Part shown: piece after piece, positions 44,856 through 53,839 of the stretch
Numbering within the stretch: the first letter of the stretch is position 1
Layout: each line of letters starts with the position of its first letter
Assembly: GCF_004103695.1 (NCBI RefSeq)
Contig: NZ_CP035280.1
Coordinates: 1,736,001-1,800,000, forward strand
DNA: 64,000 bases
From: Clostridium sp. JN-9
Lineage (GTDB): Bacteria; Bacillota; Clostridia; Clostridiales; Clostridiaceae
Direction of reading: 5' to 3'
Position numbers and translations under genes: made by a program
The notes under the pieces: generated by a model
Told to the model about the DNA's origin: nothing
Seen by the model: only the letters and a program-made list of their open reading frames with translations
The model's database searches: none

Positions 44856-46850
44856 TTATATGTTATTAGCAGATAATTTGATTAAATTATTGTTAATTAA
44901 TGAATTTAAATCAAATTGTCTTATTAATCCTTTTGAAAATTCAATTTTTATTGTATCTTTATCAATACTCCTGACAATACCCTTACCAAAACTGTTATGG
45001 ACTACAGTTTGGTTTATTTCAAATTCATTGCATGACTCCTCACTTATATGCAGCTCGCATTCATTTATAAATCTGGATACTTTCCTCTCACTGCCCTTTA
45101 ATGACTTTGGAATATATAAATATAAGTTTTCTATGGCCCTGGTTACAGCTACAAAGAAAACTCTTCTCTCCTCTTCTATATTATTTGGAATGCTTCTTTC
45201 ATGTGGCAGATATCCATCAATACAATTCATTATTAATACACTGTTAAATTCCATTCCTTTAACACCATGTATAGTGCTTAAAATCACATTACTTTTATTA
45301 TTGCTTTTAATTTTTTCCTTTACTTTAAGAGTATAATCAATAAAGTCATGTATATTATTATAAACACTGCAGCTTTCTAAAAATTCATTAATAATACAAT
45401 CAAAATCACAAAGTTCCCTTTTGTATTTTATGCAAAACTCCTTAATATATTCATAATAATTAATTTTATATAAAATACAGTTTACAGCCTCCTGAGTATC
45501 CAGTTTACTGCACTTTTTCAAAAGTTTTTTTATTTTATCCAGGGTTTTCACCTGAAAATTTGCAATGTCTAAATTGCATATAAAATCAAAACAATCCCCT
45601 TTGTATTTATTGTTTTTAAGCTTTTGAAGATTCATTTTTGATATATATCGGTAAGGCTTATTTATAATTGATATAAAACTTTCAACATCTGTAAAATCAA
45701 TAGATAATTTTAAATATGAAATAAGATCTCTGCAAATCATATTTTCATAAAAGTTATAATTGTCACCTAATAACTGAAATTCAATTTTATTTTTAATTAA
45801 AAGATCTATAAGTAGTTTATTTTCTGCACTTGTTCTATAAAGAACTGCAGTTTTATTATTACAATGAGAGGAAGATAAAATATTTATTTTATCTAATATT
45901 TTTAAGCATTGATGCTTATTATCCATGCAGTTAATTATATTTATGTCTGACTCATCTTTATTAAAGGATTTAACAGTTTTATTATTTCTAAGCTTATTGT
46001 TTTTAATAAGTTTCATGGATGCAGTTACAATGCCAGATGTACTTCTGTAATTAATACCAAGATAGGCTTTAACACCTTTTTCAAAATATTTTTCAAATTC
46101 AACCATACACTGAGGCATTGAACCCCTAAAAGAATAAATACACTGATCTTCATCTCCAACTGCAAAAATAGAACAATTTTTATTTAATAACTGAAGTATA
46201 TTTATCTGCATCTCATCACAGTCCTGAAATTCGTCTACAAGAATATATTTAAAAGTAGTGCTGTATTTTTTTAATATTAAGCTGCTTTCCTTTAAAAGTT
46301 TGTATACTTTTGTTTGTAGATCATCAAAGTCAATAAGATTATTTTCATGCTTATAATTTTCATAATCTTCATAGCATTTTATGAATATTTCAAAGTCTAT
46401 GCTTTCATTAAGTGATTTCCTGCCTTGAATTTTATAAATAGAAATATAATTTAAAAATTCATTAACTCTTTCTTCAGTTATATTATCTGAAAAACTATTT
46501 AATGTGTTTTTAATTACTGTGTAAGCTTCAGAATTAGTGATTATTTTAATTCTTCCAAAATGTCTTTCAAATATTTTATAAAATAAGCTGTGAAATGTAC
46601 CAATAAATGGAGTATTGACATCTCCAGAAATAGCTGAATATCTATTCCTCATGTTAATTGCAGCATTCCTTGTAAAGGTAATCACTAAAATATTGTTTAT
46701 ATTAACTCCTTTATCTTTAACCAAGTAAACTGCCCTATTAATTATTACGCTGGTTTTACCGCTTCCGGGAGCAGCTACTACTAATAAATTCCTGCTTTTT
46801 GATGTTACTGCTTTGGTTTGAAAATAATCCAGAGAAACATTTTTATTCAA
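44856..46850 (-). CDS. UvrD/PcrA-type ATP-dependent DNA helicase
   Basis: 664 aa from a TTG (46850) with GGAGG 6 nt upstream. SF1A motifs in order: Q-motif LDYFQTKAV, Walker A AAPGSGKTSVI, FTRNAAINMRNR, Walker B VDEFQDCDE, GDEDQCIYSFRGS, LGINYRST and VILSTIHGVKGMEF with FVAVTRA. The C-terminal 55 residues (VHNSFGKGIVRSIDKD...) are a Tudor-like segment similar to that of PcrA, where it contacts RNA polymerase. Shorter than typical PcrA (about 730), so a second UvrD-type helicase is likely. Role: DNA repair or replication restart. Confidence 0.88.
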   Translation of the reverse strand: MNKNVSLDYFQTKAVTSKSRNLLVVAAPGSGKTSVIINRAVYLVKDKGVNINNILVITFTRNAAINMRNRYSAISGDVNTPFIGTFHSLFYKIFERHFGRIKIITNSEAYTVIKNTLNSFSDNITEERVNEFLNYISIYKIQGRKSLNESIDFEIFIKCYEDYENYKHENNLIDFDDLQTKVYKLLKESSLILKKYSTTFKYILVDEFQDCDEMQINILQLLNKNCSIFAVGDEDQCIYSFRGSMPQCMVEFEKYFEKGVKAYLGINYRSTSGIVTASMKLIKNNKLRNNKTVKSFNKDESDINIINCMDNKHQCLKILDKINILSSSHCNNKTAVLYRTSAENKLLIDLLIKNKIEFQLLGDNYNFYENMICRDLISYLKLSIDFTDVESFISIINKPYRYISKMNLQKLKNNKYKGDCFDFICNLDIANFQVKTLDKIKKLLKKCSKLDTQEAVNCILYKINYYEYIKEFCIKYKRELCDFDCIINEFLESCSVYNNIHDFIDYTLKVKEKIKSNNKSNVILSTIHGVKGMEFNSVLIMNCIDGYLPHERSIPNNIEEERRVFFVAVTRAIENLYLYIPKSLKGSERKVSRFINECELHISEESCNEFEINQTVVHNSFGKGIVRSIDKDTIKIEFSKGLIRQFDLNSLINNNLIKLSANNI

Positions 46851-46905
46851 TTATAACCTCCATTTTATGCAGTTGTAATTATTTAATTTAAGTATTAGAA
46901 TAATG

Positions 46906-46915
46906 TGTATATACA
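46906..46915. promoter_or_regulatory. Palindrome TGTATATACA upstream of pncB
   Basis: The same 10-bp palindrome found at 11615-11624 lies 60 nt before the pncB start, within the expected promoter. It may be a common operator (NiaR-type). Confidence 0.45.
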
Positions 46916-46975
46916 ACTAAATAATTATATTATTTACAAAAATAAATATTTTAAACTTAAAGAGGAGATTTTATC

Positions 46976-48454
46976 ATGGAGTACGTAAAAAACTTTGACG
47001 TAAGAAATCAGAGAAACCTTACCATGTTAGTTGATTTTTATGAAGTTACCATGGGGAATGGATATTTAGAAAGTGGTGTAGGCGACATTATTACTTACTT
47101 TGATATGTTTTTCAGAAGAGTTCCGGATGACGGCGGATATTGTATAATGGCAGGTGTTCAGCAGCTCATTGAATATTTGTCAAGCCTGAAATTTACAAAA
47201 GATGATATTGAATATTTAAGAAGCAAAGAAACATTCTCCGAAAAATTTTTAGATTATTTAAGTAATTTTAAATTTTCCTGTGATGTTTGGGCAATTCCAG
47301 AAGGGAATCCTGTATTCCCAAATGAACCATTGGTTTCCGTAAAAGGACCTGCTATACAGGCTCAGTTTGTAGAGACAATGGTATTACTCACAATTAACCA
47401 TCAGACTCTTATAGCAACTAAGGCTAATAGAATTTCAAGAGCAGCAGAAGGCAGAACAGTTATGGAATTTGGATCACGCAGGGCTCAGGGTTATGATGGA
47501 GCAATATACGGTGCCAGAGCAGCTGTACTTGGAGGATGTAATTCCACAGCATGTTCCATAGCTGAGGAAATGTTTGGCATTCCTGCTGTAGGAACCATGG
47601 CACATAGCTGGATACAGCTGTTTCCAAGTGAATATGAAGCATTTAAAGCATGGGCAGAAGTTTATCCTAATAACTGTACATTACTGGTGGATACTTATAA
47701 TGTACTGAAGTCAGGACTGCCAAATGCCATAAAGGTATTTAATGAGGTTTTGAAGCCAAGGGGTTTAAGACCAGCTGGTATAAGAATAGACAGCGGTGAT
47801 ATAACATATCTTACAAAAAAATGCAGAGAGATTTTAGATGCTGCAGGATATGAAGATGCAAAAATTATAATATCAAATTCACTAGATGAATTTATCATAA
47901 GAGATGTTATAAGCCAGGGTGCTAAAGTAGATGGATTTGGAGTTGGAGAAAGACTTATTACAGCAAAGTCGGAGCCTGTCTTTGGCGGAGTTTATAAACT
48001 GGTAGCTGTAGAAGGAAAAGATGGAAAAATAATTCCTAAAATTAAAATAAGTGAAAATGAAGAAAAGATAACAAATCCAGGCTTTAAAAAGGTATATAGA
48101 ATTTTTAGCAGACAAACTGATAAAGCCATTGCAGACTTAATTACATTAAATGATGAAGTCATTGATGAATCAAAACCTCTTGAAATTTTCGATCCTGTTT
48201 TTACATGGAAAAAGAAAAAAATAAAGGATTATTACGTTAAAGAAATGCTGGTTAAGATATTTAGTAATGGATCTGCCTGCTATGAAAGTCCTTCAGTAAT
48301 GGATATTAAGAAAATTGTAAAAGAAGAGACAAATAAACTTTGGATGGAAGTTCTAAGATTTGAGAACCCACATGAATATTACGTAGACTTATCAGATAAA
48401 CTCTGGAATTTAAAACAATCACTGCTCCATGAATATTCTGATGCATACGAATAA
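46976..48454 (+). CDS. pncB: Nicotinate phosphoribosyltransferase
   Basis: 492 aa with ribosome binding site AAAGAGGAG. Family marks: LTMLVDFYEVTMGNGYL, EFGSRRAQGYDGAIYGARA, GTMAHSWIQLF, RIDSGDITYLTKKCREIL and VDGFGVGERLITA. It converts nicotinate, PRPP and ATP to nicotinate mononucleotide for NAD salvage in the cytosol. Length fits the longer Firmicute class. Transcribed alone, with a terminator after. Confidence 0.96.
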   Translation: MEYVKNFDVRNQRNLTMLVDFYEVTMGNGYLESGVGDIITYFDMFFRRVPDDGGYCIMAGVQQLIEYLSSLKFTKDDIEYLRSKETFSEKFLDYLSNFKFSCDVWAIPEGNPVFPNEPLVSVKGPAIQAQFVETMVLLTINHQTLIATKANRISRAAEGRTVMEFGSRRAQGYDGAIYGARAAVLGGCNSTACSIAEEMFGIPAVGTMAHSWIQLFPSEYEAFKAWAEVYPNNCTLLVDTYNVLKSGLPNAIKVFNEVLKPRGLRPAGIRIDSGDITYLTKKCREILDAAGYEDAKIIISNSLDEFIIRDVISQGAKVDGFGVGERLITAKSEPVFGGVYKLVAVEGKDGKIIPKIKISENEEKITNPGFKKVYRIFSRQTDKAIADLITLNDEVIDESKPLEIFDPVFTWKKKKIKDYYVKEMLVKIFSNGSACYESPSVMDIKKIVKEETNKLWMEVLRFENPHEYYVDLSDKLWNLKQSLLHEYSDAYE

Positions 48455-48466
48455 AAATAATAAAAC

Positions 48467-48517
48467 AAAAAAGCCCTGCATTGGCAGTTAAAAACTACTG
48501 ATGCAAGGCTTTTTTTA
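48467..48517 (+). terminator. Terminator after pncB
   Basis: AAAAAAGCC..TGCAT (48467-48482) pairs with ATGCA..GGCTTTTTT (48501-48515). May also serve the convergent small gene. Confidence 0.85.
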
Positions 48518-48521
48518 ATAA

Positions 48522-48746
48522 TTAAGCATACTCACTTTTATTTTCATAATAGGATTCTCTTATTGTTCCAAGCACGTTGTTAAATGAATCCATTGAATAA
48601 TCATCTTCATATTTATGCATATTAATTTCTGAAAGGTTCTTAAATGGACATACTCCTCCGTTTTCCTTACAATTATAAAGAGCGCAATCACTAAAACACT
48701 CTATTTCATTATCATAAGTGGATAAAAATGGACACTCTGCCAACAC
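48522..48746 (-). CDS. Small cysteine-rich hypothetical protein
   Basis: 74 aa from a GTG at 48746 chosen by GGGGAGAGG; the open frame upstream to 48791 has no site. The N-terminal half holds five Cys (AECPFLST, ECFSDCALYNC, VCPF), a pattern suggesting a metal (zinc or Fe-S) site; the C-terminal half is acidic and helical. Its start offset is the least certain in the region. No family name. Confidence 0.6.
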   Translation of the reverse strand: MLAECPFLSTYDNEIECFSDCALYNCKENGGVCPFKNLSEINMHKYEDDYSMDSFNNVLGTIRESYYENKSEYA

Positions 48747-48873
48747 CAACACCCTCTCCCCAAAATTATACAATATAATATTTATTAACATTATACATTA
48801 CAAATGATAAAAAATGAATAGTATAATTAAAATTTTAGAAAAATTCTGGCATTATATATTGACAGTGTTGTAT

Positions 48874-49533
48874 TTATTTATTTAATCCATCTTCTAAGTA
48901 CTTCCATGTAACTTTATCCCCTGATTTCAATATATAACTTGAAGCTCCAACAGATGACTTTACTCCATTAACATAGAAACACCATCCACTTGAAGGCATT
49001 CCTGAAGCTTTTTCACTTAAGCCTGCCATGGAGGAAATATAAAATCCATCCTTAAGCCTATAGCTTATACTATTAGAATCAAGTGCTTTTTTAGTAACAT
49101 TGGCAGCTGTTTCACCCTCATTAAAGCTTATATACTTAGAAAAAACTGTGGTTTTATTTACATCATTATAAATTGTAAAGTTTGGCTGTTCAGTTTTATT
49201 TACAGGAGCAGCAGCAGGTGTTGGTGTTTTTGCAGCTGTACTTACTGAAGCAGTACCAGAATTATTTGGTACAGTTTTTTTGTCAGCAGCTGTTTTATTG
49301 GCTTCACTGGCTGGAGCTGTATTAACTTGTGCTTTATCTGCTTTTTCATCTTTTTTTGTACTGGTAGAATCCTGTTTCTTATCTGCTGTATCTGGTTTAA
49401 CAGTTTTAACTGCTGAAACAGTCTTATTATTATTGCTGCTTAAAGCATACTTATTTTGTAAAGCTCTTCCTCCTATTAATAACAATATTGACACTACAGC
49501 TATAGAAATTATAGTTAATATTTTTTTATTCAT
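48874..49533 (-). CDS. Membrane-tethered DUF4430 (transcobalamin-like) protein
   Basis: 219 aa. One N-terminal membrane helix (residues 5-22), a long Lys/Ala/Thr/Pro-rich linker (about 35-112, TPTPAAAPV), and a C-terminal DUF4430 domain (about 117-219) with ITIYNDVNK-like start, GWCFYVNGVKS and SGDKVTWKYLEDG. DUF4430 is related to the C-terminal beta domain of human transcobalamin/intrinsic factor. The ATG overlaps the last 8 nt of the upstream gene, so they are translationally coupled. Last gene of the B12-riboswitch operon. Proposed role: corrinoid binding close to the membrane. Confidence 0.85.
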   Translation of the reverse strand: MNKKILTIISIAVVSILLLIGGRALQNKYALSSNNNKTVSAVKTVKPDTADKKQDSTSTKKDEKADKAQVNTAPASEANKTAADKKTVPNNSGTASVSTAAKTPTPAAAPVNKTEQPNFTIYNDVNKTTVFSKYISFNEGETAANVTKKALDSNSISYRLKDGFYISSMAGLSEKASGMPSSGWCFYVNGVKSSVGASSYILKSGDKVTWKYLEDGLNK

Positions 49534-51445
49534 TGTTTACTCTCCTATTATTTTTTTTATTTAAAAATAATAATAATGATGCTCCGGAAACTATAAACAA
49601 AATCCCTAAAAGTATTAAATCTTTTTCAGATAAAAATGATCCTGTTTTTGGTAAGGTTTGTACATCATTACTTATATTGCTTTTATCTGAAGCATTATTT
49701 ATGCTGCCTTTATCTGAATCATTACTTATATTGTTTTTATCAGAAGCAGTATTTTTATTATTTTCACTGCTTACATTGTATTTTTTTAATGAACTGCTGT
49801 TTATATTGCTTGAATAGTAGTTATAAATTCCCTGGCTGTTAAACTGTTTTAAGCTGATTAATGCACGCAGCGTCTCTTCTGTAGCTATTGGATCCGAACT
49901 TCCTGATAATTCATGCTTATATGTTCCATTGCCAGACTTAAATGACAGCAGGGCAGATACAGGATCTCCATTGGATTTTGCAAAATTAACAACTTTGTTA
50001 TTAAGCACTGTCATATTCTCAGGGCTTATGCCAATAGAAGTTAATGCCATTATAACAAATGCATTTGTTTCACAGGAAGGTCCATATAAACCTGGAATGT
50101 ATCCGGAATCTGTTGTTTTATTTGATAATGTTACAACAGCATCGTTAACAGCCTTAGTTACCTCAGAATCCTTATTATAATAATAAGAAAGAGCTGTAAT
50201 TGCCGAAGCTGTAATATCAGGATCAAATGTCTTTGTTAATGACCACCCATAAGAATTATTATCATTTATTCTGCTGTTTAATATTCTATCTTTTAATTGC
50301 TCTTTTGTAATTTTGTAACTGCCATTGATATTTCCGTAATTATATAACAATAACGCATAAATTGAATCATTAATTAAATAGTCATTTATGTTTCTATTAA
50401 ACAATGTGCTGATTAAATCTATACCATTAAAATCATATGGGCTATAACCGCTTGCTATAAGGCCAAATGAGAGCTTTTCCAAATCAGTGTTGCTGTAATC
50501 TTTAATGCCATATTCAGCAATATCTTTTGCAGCATTTGCTATAAAACCTTCCTTTGGTTTAATATTTAATTTTTGAAGGCTCATTGCAGCCCATGGAGTA
50601 TCATAAGTTTTAACTACATTTAAAGTGCTTTGGATTTCATTGTCTACGTTCTTTGCAATTTTTGAATTATCAACAGGAACTACAGAAGATACATCACTTT
50701 CAACCATGTTTATATTACTTGTGCTGGTTCCATTTACACTTAATTTAAAGCTGTCACTAATTACTTTATTAAGTGCATTATCATCATATCCGCTTACCTT
50801 AATAGTATAATCACCTTTAGGCAGCCCATCTGCAATGGCTATTTGTCCATTATAATTTGTTTTATAATCAGTATTGTTTATTGTAACCAATGCATCTTTT
50901 ACTGGTTTTTCGACTACAGTATAATCAGGCCAGTTTGTAAAATCCTTACAGGTATAAGTTAATCTGGCTATGAAACCCTGATTAGGAACAATAACAGATG
51001 GATTAAATGTTATTTTATTTACATAAGGCACATTACCATCAGAATAATAAAGAATTATTTCATCATTATCCTTTGGCACATATGAACTAATACCTGCAGA
51101 AGGTGATATTATCTGTGAACCCGATTTTACAATATAACTCCATCCTGCATACTTTGAAATGGTACCTGATTTGATATTGTCAATGGTATCTAAATAGTCG
51201 CCCATTTCACTGGATGTTACATGATAGGATACTTTATCCCCTACTGCATTCTTAAATATATCCAATGCATTGTTGCCAGTACCGCTTCCCTGGAAAATGA
51301 TACCCTGCATGCCTTCTATTCTTACATTACACTTGATATTTGAGGCTTCATTGGCATGTACATAGTTTACAGGTATATTCAATAATTGCATTAAAATAAA
51401 TATTGAAGCTATAATGATACTTGAAAATTTTTTAATTTTTTTCAT
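49526..51445 (-). CDS. LPKTG wall-anchored DUF4430 plus alpha/alpha-barrel protein (intrinsic factor-like)
   Basis: 639 aa. Signal peptide (residues 1-34), DUF4430 domain (35-125, with YAGWSYIVKSG), an Ig-like/peptidase-regulatory domain (about 130-235: DALVTINNTDYKTNYNGQIAI), an alpha/alpha barrel-like region (about 265-560: repeats of ALLLYNYGN, ASAITALSYYYN, ETNAFVIMALTSIG) similar to prenyltransferase/intrinsic factor barrels, a low-complexity Ser/Asn/Asp linker, and LPKTG at 598-602 followed by a hydrophobic helix and KKNNRR. Sortase should attach it to the wall. Human intrinsic factor has the same two fold types in the opposite order. Ribosome binding site AGGGGGA. Third-last gene of the operon in reading order is the S component, 13 nt upstream. 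Confidence 0.85.
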   Translation of the reverse strand: MKKIKKFSSIIIASIFILMQLLNIPVNYVHANEASNIKCNVRIEGMQGIIFQGSGTGNNALDIFKNAVGDKVSYHVTSSEMGDYLDTIDNIKSGTISKYAGWSYIVKSGSQIISPSAGISSYVPKDNDEIILYYSDGNVPYVNKITFNPSVIVPNQGFIARLTYTCKDFTNWPDYTVVEKPVKDALVTINNTDYKTNYNGQIAIADGLPKGDYTIKVSGYDDNALNKVISDSFKLSVNGTSTSNINMVESDVSSVVPVDNSKIAKNVDNEIQSTLNVVKTYDTPWAAMSLQKLNIKPKEGFIANAAKDIAEYGIKDYSNTDLEKLSFGLIASGYSPYDFNGIDLISTLFNRNINDYLINDSIYALLLYNYGNINGSYKITKEQLKDRILNSRINDNNSYGWSLTKTFDPDITASAITALSYYYNKDSEVTKAVNDAVVTLSNKTTDSGYIPGLYGPSCETNAFVIMALTSIGISPENMTVLNNKVVNFAKSNGDPVSALLSFKSGNGTYKHELSGSSDPIATEETLRALISLKQFNSQGIYNYYSSNINSSSLKKYNVSSENNKNTASDKNNISNDSDKGSINNASDKSNISNDVQTLPKTGSFLSEKDLILLGILFIVSGASLLLFLNKKNNRRVNNE

Positions 51446-51457
51446 ATTAAAATCCCC

Positions 51458-52177
51458 CTAATTTTTTTGCTCATTTAATTTGTCAGAGCTAACATATTCT
51501 ACCTTCATTCTTCTTTTAAACCTAAATAGTACTTTGTAAAAGCTTTCATAAAAAACCATAGCAAATATAAAGTTTCCCACGGCATGCATTACATCCATAG
51601 TTAATCCTGTTAAATATGCAGCAAAAATAGTTTTGACATTGAGTGGCCTGATAAATCCAATTACATGCCAGAGATTCATTATCCAGTCAAATAAAAATCC
51701 ATAAAGAAAACATATTACTGCAAAAATCTCAACCTTTGGTTTAAATCCCCTTATGCCTATAATTCCGGATATCCCTCCTACAATACCCCATGCAATCATC
51801 TGCCAGGGTGTCCATGGCCCCTGACCCAGGAAAATGTTTGAAATAAAAGCAGAAGATGCGCCAATCAAAAATCCCTCATATGGTCCAAATATCAAGCCGC
51901 TTAAAGCCACTAAAAAAGTTGTTGGCTGTACATTGGGAATGGATGCAAAAGGTACCCTTGCAACTGCTGCAAAAGAACTTAAACTGGCAATTAATGCTAT
52001 CTCCTTTGTGCCCATTTCATTAAATTCAAAGTTTGCATAAGCTAAAAATATTAATAATAACATTCCTAAAGTAAGCAATATGGGAAAGTTATTTTGATTT
52101 CCATATTTATATCCAGCAATAATAAGACATATTACCAGAATAAAAGTAAGCAGCTTTATGGCTTTATTTCTATTCAT
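51458..52177 (-). CDS. ECF transporter S component, predicted cobalamin/corrinoid type
   Basis: 239 aa with about seven or eight membrane segments: two extra N-terminal helices, then the S-component core with IALIASLSSFAAVARVPFASIPNVQPTTF, FGPYEGFLIGA and GQGPWTPWQMIAWGIVGGISG. It matches the S-protein family found next to EcfT/EcfA in B12-regulated loci. Substrate inferred from the riboswitch and DUF4430 partners. It lies 10 nt after the ATPase gene, AGGTG before the ATG. Confidence 0.85.
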   Translation of the reverse strand: MNRNKAIKLLTFILVICLIIAGYKYGNQNNFPILLTLGMLLLIFLAYANFEFNEMGTKEIALIASLSSFAAVARVPFASIPNVQPTTFLVALSGLIFGPYEGFLIGASSAFISNIFLGQGPWTPWQMIAWGIVGGISGIIGIRGFKPKVEIFAVICFLYGFLFDWIMNLWHVIGFIRPLNVKTIFAAYLTGLTMDVMHAVGNFIFAMVFYESFYKVLFRFKRRMKVEYVSSDKLNEQKN

Positions 52178-52187
52178 ATAATGACAC

Positions 52188-53816
52188 CTAAGTTAACCTT
52201 TCCAGAACATCTTCTATTGTAAAAATAGAATCATCCATGTTCCTAAATAATTTATTCATTGATGTATTATAGTAAGTGCCGCCTTTAAAGACTTCCTCCT
52301 TAGTTCCAGATTGGATTGCTTCCCCATTAAATAATAAAATAAATTTATCTGCAAACTCGGCAGCAAATTCTATATCATGAGTTATCATAATAATTGTACT
52401 GCCTTTTTTATTTAACTTTTTAAGTGTGTTCCCAAGGAGCTTCTTGGTATTAAAATCTAATCCCCTTGTAGGTTCATCTAATAATATAATTTCAGGCTTC
52501 ATTACTAAAATTGATGCTATTGCTACCCTTTGTTTTTCACCACCGCTGATATCCCTTGGATTTTTGTATTTTAAATCATCAATTCCTAAATCCTTTAATA
52601 CAACGTCTATTAATTCATAATCTTTTATACCATAATTATCTAAAGTAAATTTAATTTCATCATATACAGTTTCTTTTGAAATATAATCATTTGGATTCTG
52701 AGATATATATCCAATGCTTTTTATCAAATCATTTCTTTTGTATTTACTTACCTCTTTTCCAAACAGCTTTATGCTTCCTTTATATTTGGTAAATCCCATC
52801 ATGCTTTTAAAAAGTGTACTCTTTCCTGCACCATTTGGGCCCATAACTTCCACAAATTCACCTTTATTAATGTTTATATTTATATTTTTAAGTGTATTTG
52901 CATTTCCATCATAGGAAAAACATAAATTGCTGATCTTAATTATGGGTTCTTCTATATGTTTTTCCTTCTCAATAGGACTGTTATGGCGGAAGTTAAAATT
53001 ATTAAGCTTTTTTCTTGTTTCTCTAATGCTTAAAGGCATTTTACTAAATTTGAGAATTTTTGAAAGCTTTAAATATTGGGGCATAAATTCTATAAAGTCA
53101 TCACCATTGGATTTATACAAATGATCTTTATCACCATAAAAATCTATTGCACCCTGATTAATTAAAAGTATCTTATCAGCTATTGAAAAACACTTTTCCA
53201 TTCTTTGCTCAATTAGAACTATGGTGATTCCAAGTTCTTCATTTATTTTACTTATGATATTAATTATCTCTTCTGCTGAATTTGGATCTAACTGTGATGT
53301 TGGTTCATCAAATATTATGCATTCAGGCATATAAGCCAAAGCAGAAGTTACAGCTACTTTTTGTTTTTCCCCACCTGATAATGAAACAATGTCCCTTTCA
53401 GCCAGCTTTTCTATGCCACAGAATTCCATTGATTCATAGACTCTTCTTTTAATAATTTCAGATGGTATACCAATATTCTCTAATCCAAAAGCTACTTCTC
53501 TGTGTACTTTGTTCATAAGAAGCTGCCTTTCAGGATCCTGAAAAACCATGGTAACTTTTTCTGCTAATTCTTTTGGAGTAAACTCCTTTATATTTTTATT
53601 ATTAATTTTTATTTCTCCTCTTACTGTTCCTCCGTAAAAATTAGGAACTGAACCTGCAATACATTTACCTAATGTTGATTTCCCTGAGCCTGAATTCCCA
53701 CATACAAGTACTATATCTCCACGTTCAATATTTATATTTATATTATTAAGTGTGATTTTTTCATTTCCAGGATATTTATAAGTTAAATTGTTAATTGCTA
53801 TATATGGCATATCCAT
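52188..53816 (-). CDS. Fused ECF ATPase (two ABC domains, EcfA1-EcfA2)
   Basis: 542 aa holding two complete ABC ATPase domains. First: Walker A GNSGSGKST, signature LSGGEKQK, Walker B IIFDEPTS. Second (from about residue 295): GPNGAGKST, ISGGEKQR, ILLDEPTRG. In most Firmicutes EcfA and EcfA' are two genes; here they are one polypeptide of head-to-tail halves. It energises the S component with EcfT. GGAG before the ATG. Confidence 0.95.
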   Translation of the reverse strand: MDMPYIAINNLTYKYPGNEKITLNNININIERGDIVLVCGNSGSGKSTLGKCIAGSVPNFYGGTVRGEIKINNKNIKEFTPKELAEKVTMVFQDPERQLLMNKVHREVAFGLENIGIPSEIIKRRVYESMEFCGIEKLAERDIVSLSGGEKQKVAVTSALAYMPECIIFDEPTSQLDPNSAEEIINIISKINEELGITIVLIEQRMEKCFSIADKILLINQGAIDFYGDKDHLYKSNGDDFIEFMPQYLKLSKILKFSKMPLSIRETRKKLNNFNFRHNSPIEKEKHIEEPIIKISNLCFSYDGNANTLKNINININKGEFVEVMGPNGAGKSTLFKSMMGFTKYKGSIKLFGKEVSKYKRNDLIKSIGYISQNPNDYISKETVYDEIKFTLDNYGIKDYELIDVVLKDLGIDDLKYKNPRDISGGEKQRVAIASILVMKPEIILLDEPTRGLDFNTKKLLGNTLKKLNKKGSTIIMITHDIEFAAEFADKFILLFNGEAIQSGTKEEVFKGGTYYNTSMNKLFRNMDDSIFTIEDVLERLT

Positions 53817-53839
53817 AATAAAAACTCCATTTCAAATTA

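Noticed and set aside
49690-49780. Tandem repeat of Ser/Asn/Asp-Lys codons as a CRISPR-like or satellite array
   Set aside because: It is in frame within the LPKTG protein and encodes the wall-spanning stalk; units are imperfect and unspaced.
49280-49842. Plus-strand hydrophobic open frames antisense to the DUF4430 genes
   Set aside because: They mirror the low-complexity Ala/Lys/Ser/Asn linkers on the other strand, and no ribosome binding site is present.
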